Virus record (IMG/VR): IMGVR_UViG_3300046311_000336
Span: 1-26,331 of that record
Direction: 5' to 3' (one strand)
DNA: 26,331 bases
Source of the DNA: a virus
Shown here: piece by piece, positions 21,078 through 26,331 of the stretch
How positions within the stretch are numbered: position 1 is the stretch's first letter
Layout of the letters: each line of letters begins with the position of its first letter
Notes under the pieces: model-generated
Database searches by the model: none
What the model saw: the letters and a program-made list of their open reading frames with translations, nothing else
Told to the model about the DNA's origin: nothing
Position numbers and translations under genes: made by a program

Positions 21078-21092
21078 TGAGAGGAGAGTATC

Positions 21093-21611
21093 ATGTTTAC
21101 CGTCGAACTCAAGGCCGAGGCCGCCACTGCCGCACTGACCCGCGCGGCCACCCTTATGGGCGACATGCGGCCTGTCCTGGACTCCATCGGGGAAATCCTC
21201 GTCCGGTCGACCAAAGTGCGATTCGGCCAAGGCAAGGCCCCTGATGGCACGGCGTGGGCCGCCAAATCCCAGACCACGCTGGAGCGTTACGGGTCGCGCA
21301 AGTCAAACCGGGTTGATATTCGCCCGCTGTTTGGTCCGAGCGGGCGCTTGAACCAAGATATTTTCCACGAAACAGGCGCCGATTTTGTCGAAGTTGGGTC
21401 ATCGCGGATCTATGCGGCAGCCATGCAATTTGGCGCGGCCAAAGGGTCCTTCGGGGCCTATAGCGGCGTCAACAAGAACGGACACGCCTTTGCGGGGTCA
21501 GCCCCTTGGGGCAATATCCCCGCCCGGCCGTTTTTGGGGGTATCCAGTGAGGATGAGACGAATATCCTCGCCGAAATCGCCGAAGCAATTTCGGATGCAC
21601 TTGGCACCTGA
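21093..21611 (+). CDS. Virion morphogenesis protein gpG-like
   Basis: 172 aa; matches the phage virion morphogenesis (Mu gpG) family, needed for head-tail joining. Pattern: an N-terminal VELKAEAATAALTRAATLMG, DSIGEILVRSTKVRFGQGKA, PDGTAWAAKSQTTLERYG, GRLNQDIFHETGADFVEVGS, IYAAAMQFGAAKGSF, and the C-terminal IPARPFLGVSSEDET. Good ribosome site GAGAGGAGAG upstream. Last gene before the second late promoter. Confidence 0.9.
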   Translation: MFTVELKAEAATAALTRAATLMGDMRPVLDSIGEILVRSTKVRFGQGKAPDGTAWAAKSQTTLERYGSRKSNRVDIRPLFGPSGRLNQDIFHETGADFVEVGSSRIYAAAMQFGAAKGSFGAYSGVNKNGHAFAGSAPWGNIPARPFLGVSSEDETNILAEIAEAISDALGT

Positions 21612-21641
21612 TCGCCTGTTTGCGGCTGTTTCGCGCACCCC

Positions 21642-21689
21642 TCCCACACATAGTTGAGGGTGTTTTGACCCCTTGCTTGGCCCGATATT
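21642..21689 (+). promoter_or_regulatory. Second late promoter (PI-like)
   Basis: The box TCCCACACA-T-AGTTG-A-GGGTG (21642-21662) matches the one at 12760-12780 in 19/21 positions. A -10-like GATATT (21684-21689) starts exactly 22 nt after the box end, as in the first promoter. No -35 is present. Mu has a C-dependent promoter PI at this same place, before gene I. The predicted start of transcription is at or next to the ATG at 21696. Confidence 0.75.
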
Positions 21690-21695
21690 GGGCGC

Positions 21696-22760
21696 ATGAA
21701 GCAAAACCTTAATCCTCTTCTAGTTTTGGCTGCGGCGCAGGGCCTGCCTGATGGGCCCAATGTGCCTGAGTGGGTGCATTTACTGCCCACAGCCAAAGGC
21801 GCGATCCTGACCTTTGACGGGCGCGGGCCTTACACAGTCGTGAATGCAGAAGCGGTGATTGCAAATTCACTGCGCGATCCGCGCGGCATTCCAATCGACG
21901 AAAACCACAGCACCAATCTGGCAGCACCAGAAGGCCGCGAAGCCCCGGCACGTGGCTGGGTTGCGCAGATGGAAGCGCGTGCTGACGGTATCTGGGGCCG
22001 TGTCGATTGGACCGAAGCGGGCCGCGCCTTGGTTGGCGACCGTGCGTATCGCGGCTTGTCGCCGGTGATCTTGCTGCAGGCGGACGCAAAAACAGTTTTC
22101 TCAATCACGGCGGCCAGTCTGGTCAACAAACCAAACCTGCGAGACCTCGTCTCGCTTAACGCGGAGACGCATGCAATGACGCTCATGGAGCAAATTCTAA
22201 AGGCCCTCGGATTGGCTGCTGGTGCCACCGATGCGGAGATCATCGCCGCCTGCAAGGCCACCAAGCCTGCGGCTGACCCCAAGCCGGAACTGCAATCCGC
22301 GCTGGTTGAAATCGGTGTGGCTTTGGGCATTGACGGCACCAACACCGCCGCAATCGTCGCGGCGGTCAAAGGCAAGACTGTCGAGAGTGGCTCTCTGGTG
22401 GCCTTGCAGGCAGAAAACACCGCCCTCGCAGGCCGGGTTGCCACGATGGAGACCGCGAGCAAGCGTGCAGCATCCGAGGCGTTTGTTGACGCGGCCATTG
22501 CTGCAAAGCGGGCTGGTCTGAATGCAACCACCCGCGAAACCTACATCGCCCTGCATATGGAGCAGCCTGCAATGGCTGAAACCATGATCAAGGGCATGCC
22601 CTTGATGGGCCCGTCTGGTCTGACGGCAGCGCCGCCAGCTGCGGACGGAACCGTCACCAGTCTGAACGCCGAGCAGGCGGCAGTAGCCACCCAGCTGGGG
22701 ATTTCCAAAGAAACCTACCTCGCGACGCTGCAAGCGGACCGCGCGAACAAGGGAGTTTGA
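21696..22760 (+). CDS. Mu gpI-like head protease with C-terminal scaffold
   Basis: 354 aa; the N-terminal half is a Mu-like I protein (prohead protease): LPTAKGAILTFDGRGPYTVV, IPIDENHSTNLAAPEGREAP, RGWVAQMEARADGIWGRVDW, YRGLSPVILLQADAKTVFSI. His71 and Ser122 are the plausible catalytic pair (inference). Residues ~160 on form a helical scaffold, as Mu gpZ, beginning MTLMEQILKALGL. No Shine-Dalgarno precedes ATG 21696, and the late promoter would start transcription there, so a leaderless message is possible. Followed closely by the decoration-like gene. Confidence 0.9.
   Translation: MKQNLNPLLVLAAAQGLPDGPNVPEWVHLLPTAKGAILTFDGRGPYTVVNAEAVIANSLRDPRGIPIDENHSTNLAAPEGREAPARGWVAQMEARADGIWGRVDWTEAGRALVGDRAYRGLSPVILLQADAKTVFSITAASLVNKPNLRDLVSLNAETHAMTLMEQILKALGLAAGATDAEIIAACKATKPAADPKPELQSALVEIGVALGIDGTNTAAIVAAVKGKTVESGSLVALQAENTALAGRVATMETASKRAASEAFVDAAIAAKRAGLNATTRETYIALHMEQPAMAETMIKGMPLMGPSGLTAAPPAADGTVTSLNAEQAAVATQLGISKETYLATLQADRANKGV
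22176..22760 (+). CDS. Scaffold protein from internal in-frame start
   Basis: An in-frame ATG at 22176 is preceded 9 nt upstream by GGAG (22163-22166). It would make a 194-aa C-terminal product starting MTLMEQILKALGLAAG. Mu makes its scaffold gpZ from the 3' part of gene I in just this way, so separate scaffold synthesis is likely. Confidence 0.6.
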   Translation: MTLMEQILKALGLAAGATDAEIIAACKATKPAADPKPELQSALVEIGVALGIDGTNTAAIVAAVKGKTVESGSLVALQAENTALAGRVATMETASKRAASEAFVDAAIAAKRAGLNATTRETYIALHMEQPAMAETMIKGMPLMGPSGLTAAPPAADGTVTSLNAEQAAVATQLGISKETYLATLQADRANKGV

Positions 22761-22763
22761 GCC

Positions 22764-23195
22764 ATGCCGTTGACCGCTGATCGAAATACGCCGTGCTATG
22801 TGGGTGATTTGCGTGAGCAGCCTGTCGCCGCCGCCAGCAACATTTTCACCGGAGCCATCTTGATGCGCAACGCGGCGGGCTTTGTCCTGCGCGGCGCTGT
22901 CGCCGTGGGTGCTTTTGGGGTTGGTGTGGCCGAGCAGCCTGCCAACAACTCGGCGGGTGCCAACGGTGCCATCAACGCACGTTACCGCACCGGGGCCTCT
23001 GCCCGCCTTCGCAATGCGACGGCAGGTGACCTGATCGTTCAGGCTGATGTCGGCAAAGTTTGCTGGATCCTGGACGATGACCAGGTGGCCAAAACCAATG
23101 GCGGCGCGACGCGCAGCCCCGCAGGCATCATTGAAGCTGTCGACGCACAAGGTGTGTGGGTCCGCTTTGATGAAGCCATCACCCGCGCCTCTTAA
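22764..23195 (+). CDS. Head decoration-like protein (Mu gp33 position)
   Basis: 143 aa between protease/scaffold and major capsid. Beta-rich with repeated small-residue turns: DRNTPCYVGDLREQPVAAAS, IFTGAILMRNAAGFVLRGAV, VGKVCWILDDDQVAKTNGGA, SPAGIIEAVDAQGVWVRF. This is the layout of lambda gpD-like capsid stabilising proteins, often annotated as Mu gp33/DUF2190-like. Ribosome site GGGAG. Identification by position and fold impression. Confidence 0.65.
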   Translation: MPLTADRNTPCYVGDLREQPVAAASNIFTGAILMRNAAGFVLRGAVAVGAFGVGVAEQPANNSAGANGAINARYRTGASARLRNATAGDLIVQADVGKVCWILDDDQVAKTNGGATRSPAGIIEAVDAQGVWVRFDEAITRAS

Positions 23196-23206
23196 GGAGC
23201 CTTGAT

Positions 23207-24100
23207 ATGATCGTTTCTGCCGCCGCCCTCGACGCCCTGCGCTGGGGCTTTTCCACAGAATTTCAACGTGGTCTTGGCATGGCCCCGGCCCTGCGCGCCA
23301 AAATCGCAATGGTCGTCAAATCCACCACGTTTCAAAACCAGTATGGCTGGCTGAACAAGATGTCAGGCATGCGCGAGTGGATTGGTCCACGTGTGGCCGA
23401 CAACCTGTCGGAAAGCACCTATGCCATCCCGAACCGTCATTTTGAAAAGACGATTCAAGTGGACCGCAATGACATCGAAGACGACAACCTTGGCCAGTAT
23501 TCGGCGATGTTTGCGGAAATGGGCGAATTGGTCTCGGCCTTGCCCGAGCAGCTGGTCTGGGGCCTGCTGAAGGCGGGCTTTGCCACCAACTGTTTTGATG
23601 GCCAGTTCTTCTTTGATACCGACCATCCGATCATCGACGAGAGCGGCAACGCGGCCGTTTATGCCAACACGGATGGCGGCGCGGGCACGCCTTGGTTCTT
23701 GCTGTGCACCAACCGCACGGTCAAACCGATCATCTACCAAGAGCGCAAAGCACCGGAGTTTGTCGCCAAAGACAAGGTCACGGATGACAACGTGTTCAAT
23801 GAGCGGATGTTTGTCTATGGCACCGATTTGCGCTGCAACGTCGGTTTCGGCTTCCCGCAGATGGCTTGGGGATCGAAGCAACCGCTGAACGCCGCAAACT
23901 ACGCCATAGCCCGCGCGGCCATTCAGAACATGAAAGGTGACGGCGGTCGCCCATTGGGTCTGGTTCCAAACCTGCTGGTGGTGCCACCAAACCTTGAAAG
24001 CGCTGCGTTGCAACTGCTCAACTCTGAATACGGGGCGGCTGGTGTGACCAACGAATGGAAGGGCACTGCCGAGCCATTGGTTGTGCCGTGGCTCGCGTAA
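23207..24100 (+). CDS. Major capsid protein, Mu gpT-like
   Basis: 297 aa; Mu-like major head subunit (gpT, HK97-type fold expected). Family pattern: ALDALRWGFSTEFQRGLGMA, TTFQNQYGWLNKMSGMREWI, YAIPNRHFEKTIQVDRNDIE, PEQLVWGLLKAGFATNCFDG, QFFFDTDHPI and YGTDLRCNVGFGFPQMAWGS. Length agrees with gpT (about 300). Strong AAGGAG upstream. Made together with scaffold/protease from the second late promoter. Confidence 0.95.
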   Translation: MIVSAAALDALRWGFSTEFQRGLGMAPALRAKIAMVVKSTTFQNQYGWLNKMSGMREWIGPRVADNLSESTYAIPNRHFEKTIQVDRNDIEDDNLGQYSAMFAEMGELVSALPEQLVWGLLKAGFATNCFDGQFFFDTDHPIIDESGNAAVYANTDGGAGTPWFLLCTNRTVKPIIYQERKAPEFVAKDKVTDDNVFNERMFVYGTDLRCNVGFGFPQMAWGSKQPLNAANYAIARAAIQNMKGDGGRPLGLVPNLLVVPPNLESAALQLLNSEYGAAGVTNEWKGTAEPLVVPWLA

Positions 24101-24199
24101 GCGCCCCCCACCCCTGAGTTCGTTTTTTCAAGAGACGGCTGCGCGAAACTTCGCGTTGCCGTTTTCGATAAGACGAAACGCTGCACAAAGGAGATCACC
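24101..24199 (+). promoter_or_regulatory. Structured element downstream of gpT, with alternative hairpins
   Basis: Hairpin 1: ACGGC (24135-24139) and CGCGA (24142-24146) pair with TCGCG (24151-24155) and GCCGT (24158-24162) around AACT, followed by TTTT. Hairpin 2: CGTTTTCG (24160-24167) with CGAAACG (24174-24180), one bulged T. They share bases 24160-24162, so they cannot form together. A T6 run precedes both (24123-24128). The position matches the bioinformatic 'Mu-gpT-DE' RNA reported downstream of gpT genes; I could not compare with that model. Partial termination after capsid mRNA is the simplest role. Confidence 0.6.
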
Positions 24200-24523
24200 A
24201 TGGCACGTACCAAACCAAAAGCAGAGGTTGCAACGCAGACCCCGTCCAAAGGCCAGTCTGTCAAAAATGTTGATGGCGTCGTGGTGATTGGCCCGCAAAA
24301 AGGTCGCTGGCGCATTGGCCGTCATTTTGGCCCCGGTGAAACCTATATCGCGGCCTCTGAGTTGAACGAGACCCAGATCGCGGCGCTGCAGGCGGACGCT
24401 GAGCTGGTGGTTATTGTCGGTCACCTTGTTGAGCAGGTTGCCGTAGAGCCCGAGCCGCAGCCTGTGCCCGAGCCGCAGCCTGCGCCCGAGCCGGTCGCCG
24501 ACCCGGCCCCGCCGAACGCATAA
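24200..24523 (+). CDS. Mu gp35-like small protein with Pro/Glu-rich tail
   Basis: 107 aa after AAAGGAG. The middle (KNVDGVVVIGPQKGRWRIGR, HFGPGETYIAASELNETQIA, ALQADAELVVI) resembles the FluMu/HI1506-like domain of the protein that follows gpT in Mu-like phages. The N-terminus is basic, and the C-terminus is a PEPQP repeat run (about residues 77-100). Unknown head or neck function. Confidence 0.65.
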   Translation: MARTKPKAEVATQTPSKGQSVKNVDGVVVIGPQKGRWRIGRHFGPGETYIAASELNETQIAALQADAELVVIVGHLVEQVAVEPEPQPVPEPQPAPEPVADPAPPNA

Positions 24524-24564
24524 AGCCGACCCCGTTTAATCCCCATTTAAAGGCCCGTTAAACC

Positions 24565-24996
24565 ATGACCTACGCCACCATCCAGTCCATGACCGACCGC
24601 GTTGGTGACGCCATGCTTGTCATGTTGACCGACCGGGGCGAGACCGCCCTTGGGGTGATCGACAGCGTGGTCATGGCGCGCGCCTTGGCGGATGCGGATG
24701 CGGTGATCGACGGCTATCTGGCCGCGCGCTATGTGCTGCCACTGGCCGCGACGCCCGCGCTGATCGCGGATATCGCGGGGGCCATTACGCTGTGGAAGCT
24801 GCATGTCACGTCGCCTGAAGACAAAGTGAAGTCCGACTATGATGCGGCCATCAAGACGCTGCGCGATATCGCCAGCGGCCTGATCCGCGTGCCGGATGCG
24901 GCCGGCGCGCAGCCTGCGTCGTCTGGCGATCAAGGTGTGACGATCACTGATCGTGAGCGGCCCTTTACCGCGGACAATATGAAGGGCTGGATCTGA
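24565..24996 (+). CDS. DUF1320 protein (Mu gp36-like)
   Basis: 143 aa; clear DUF1320 pattern: MTYATIQSMTDRVGDAMLVM, DRGETALGVIDSVVMARALA, DADAVIDGYLAARYVLPL and IADIAGAITLWKLH. It probably acts as a head-tail connector/adaptor in this structural operon. The ribosome site is weak (AGGCCCG). Stop overlaps the next start by one base. Confidence 0.9.
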   Translation: MTYATIQSMTDRVGDAMLVMLTDRGETALGVIDSVVMARALADADAVIDGYLAARYVLPLAATPALIADIAGAITLWKLHVTSPEDKVKSDYDAAIKTLRDIASGLIRVPDAAGAQPASSGDQGVTITDRERPFTADNMKGWI

Positions 24997-25436
24997 TGCT
25001 TGAGGCGCAGACCATCATTGACCGCCTGAAAACCGAAGTGCCCAGCCTTGGGTCGGTTGAAGGTGCTGCAGAGTTGGCAGCGCTTTTGGCGGCACCGCCA
25101 CAGGTTTGGACCAAGCCGCGCGCCCATGTTGTCAGCCTTGGCATTCGCGGCGGTCCTGTCGTCGCGGCGGCAGGCGGTTTCATCCAGTCGATTGAATGGA
25201 CCTTTGCCGTCTATCTGACCTTTGTGGCCCACGGCGACCGGCGCGGCGCGCGCGCCATGGCCGATGTCACGGCAACCCAAAACGACGTCATTCTGGCGCT
25301 GTGTGGTTGGGAGCCGCCTGAGACCGCCATCGCAGGTCAAATGCGTCTGACCCGCGCCTATCTGGCCGAACTGAAACCCGGCACGATTGTCTATGCAGTC
25401 GAATTTGCCGTTCCCGATCAACTGAGGATCTTCTGA
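24996..25436 (+). CDS. DUF1834 protein (Mu gp37-like)
   Basis: 146 aa; DUF1834 pattern: IDRLKTEVPSLGSVEGAAEL, AAPPQVWTKPRAHVVSLGIR, then FIQSIEWTFAVYLTFVAHGD, and a C-terminal AELKPGTIVYAVEFAV. It follows the DUF1320 gene in Mu-like phages; probable tail-completion or neck component. One-base overlaps on both sides. Confidence 0.85.
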   Translation: MLEAQTIIDRLKTEVPSLGSVEGAAELAALLAAPPQVWTKPRAHVVSLGIRGGPVVAAAGGFIQSIEWTFAVYLTFVAHGDRRGARAMADVTATQNDVILALCGWEPPETAIAGQMRLTRAYLAELKPGTIVYAVEFAVPDQLRIF

Positions 25437-25588
25437 TGTCCGTGAAAAAAGCCCCCCAAGACGCAGCCCCCCAAGACGCGCCCGCACTTGTGCCGCTGCC
25501 GATCGGTGGCGGCAGCTATCAGCTGATCAACGGACAGCTGGTCAAAGATGCAGAGCCTGAAGGCGACGCAACAGTGAAGGAGAACTGA
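25436..25588 (+). CDS. 50-aa tail-region protein (Mu gp38 position)
   Basis: A short gene overlapping the previous stop by one base. It begins MSVKKAPQDAAPQDAPALVP, with an APQDA repeat, and ends in GGGSYQLINGQLVKDAEPEG. Very small proteins of this kind (DUF2635-like) sit between gp37 and the first tail protein in Mu-like phages. The match is by position and size. Its start lacks a strong ribosome site, so coupling is likely. Confidence 0.6.
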   Translation: MSVKKAPQDAAPQDAPALVPLPIGGGSYQLINGQLVKDAEPEGDATVKEN

Positions 25589-25589
25589 G

Positions 25590-26331
25590 ATGGCGTTCAT
25601 GCGTTCAAAGGTCTTGCTGGCCAAAATTGAAACCACCTATGCGACCGACCCGGTCCCGACCGGTGCGGCCAACGCCATTCTGGCGATCGACATCAAGATT
25701 TCGCCGATGGAAGGTCAGGATGTCAGCCGCGAGTTGGACCTGCCATATTTTGGCGGCCAGCGTTCCATCCCGGCTGACCTTTATCAAAAGATCGCCTTCA
25801 AGGTGGAAATGCAAGCCAGCGGTGCGCTTGGCACTGTTCCCGGTTGGGGCGTTCTGTTGCGCGCCTGCGGTGCCGCGCAGGTGATTTCTGCGGGCGTGTC
25901 GGTCACCTATAATCCGATCAGCACAGCGCAGGAATCGGTGACGCTGTATCTAGGTGTCGACGGCACCCGGTACGTTTTGCGCGGTGCGCGCGGCAATGCG
26001 AAATTCACCATGGATGCGCAAGGCATCCCCTATATCGAGTTCGAATTCACGGGCCTTTGGCAACCGGCAACAGACGTCGCCAACCCGACAGCGACGCTGA
26101 CCGGATTTATCAATCCGCTTGTGGCGTCCAAAACCAACACGCCCACCTTCACCGTGGCAGGTGTCGCCTTGGTGACCAAAAGCTTTATGATGGATTTGGG
26201 CAACGAGGTGGAGCGGCGGTTCCTGATCAACTCGGACAGCGTGATCATCACCGACCGGGCTGAGAAGATCGAGACGCGGGTAGAAGCGGTGGCTTTGGCC
26301 ACGTTGAATCCGGTTGCGCTGGCCGCTGCAC
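25590..26331 (+). CDS. Phage tail tube protein, incomplete at window end
   Basis: Open from ATG 25590 (AAGGAG 10 nt upstream) to the window edge: 247 codons with no stop. Pattern: MRSKVLLAKIETTYATDPVP, ILAIDIKISPMEGQDVSREL, DLPYFGGQRSIPADLYQKIA, VTYNPISTAQESVTLYLGVD, ARGNAKFTMDAQGIPYIEFE, then ALVTKSFMMDLGNEVERRFL. This is the layout of siphovirus tail tube proteins. Mu itself has a contractile sheath (gpL) here, so this phage probably has a flexible non-contractile tail like RcapMu. Confidence 0.8.
   Translation, partial: MAFMRSKVLLAKIETTYATDPVPTGAANAILAIDIKISPMEGQDVSRELDLPYFGGQRSIPADLYQKIAFKVEMQASGALGTVPGWGVLLRACGAAQVISAGVSVTYNPISTAQESVTLYLGVDGTRYVLRGARGNAKFTMDAQGIPYIEFEFTGLWQPATDVANPTATLTGFINPLVASKTNTPTFTVAGVALVTKSFMMDLGNEVERRFLINSDSVIITDRAEKIETRVEAVALATLNPVALAAA

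Noticed and set aside
22197-23309. 370-codon minus-strand frame over the scaffold and decoration genes
   Set aside because: Antisense to the conserved structural operon, with Gly/Arg/His-rich low-quality protein.
1-26331. CRISPR arrays, tRNA and rRNA genes
   Set aside because: No regularly spaced long repeats and no cloverleaf or rRNA-like sequence were seen in reading the window.

Overview
The window is the left two thirds of a Mu-like transposable prophage in an alphaproteobacterium, most likely Rhodobacterales. The gene order is the Mu order: divergent repressor, small early genes, ParB-like protein, DDE transposase A, ATPase B, DUF3164, GemA, Mor-like activator, lysis genes, terminases, DUF935 portal, MuF, gpG, protease/scaffold I, gpT, DUF1320 and DUF1834 proteins. 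Small overlapping genes, GC-rich codons, a GTA-type 3TM holin and a siphovirus-like tail tube recall the Rhodobacter phage RcapMu. No host gene is recognised. The phage left terminus is probably within or just outside the first few hundred bases, but its exact base cannot be fixed. The right end lies beyond the window.

Layout. 1-439: non-coding left end with short repeats (three GGGAA in 10-bp phase, a CTGGGAA cluster, four AAATGG). 440-1135 (-): LexA/S24-type repressor. 1136-1222: divergent control region with two ACCGA-type palindromes, one centred on a -10 hexamer. 1223-4542: tightly overlapped small early genes ending in a ParB-like protein. 4542-7530: transposase and its ATPase. 7527-11161: semi-early genes (HTH proteins, DUF3164, GemA). 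11162-12082: an ORF6N (antirepressor-type) gene behind a leader that looks like a phage P1-type c4 antisense RNA. 12351-12728: Mor-like late activator ending in a sliding-clamp-binding motif. 12729-14594: late promoter and lysis cassette. 14591-20982: DNA packaging, portal and MuF with a probable C-terminal toxin-like nuclease. 21093-24100: gpG, a second late promoter, protease/scaffold, decoration-like protein and major capsid. 24101-26331: a structured element after gpT, then neck/tail genes, ending inside a tail tube gene.

How it fits together. The repressor silences the rightward early promoter. When it is lifted, A and B drive replicative transposition and the Mor-like protein turns on late genes. 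The same 21-bp box (19/21 matches) lies at exactly the same distance from a -10-like hexamer in front of the lysis cassette and in front of the protease gene. These match the positions of Mu Plys and PI, and this is the best evidence for the activator's targets. The most notable signals are: (i) the c4-like RNA with two 8-nt complementarities to the ORF6N leader, one covering its Shine-Dalgarno; (ii) the paired late promoters; (iii) the clamp motif on the activator; (iv) two tandem stand-alone OmpR/PhoB-type DNA-binding domains between the terminase subunit genes; (v) a MuF polymorphic-toxin-like C-terminus. All calls come from reading the sequence and recalled family knowledge. No database search was run.
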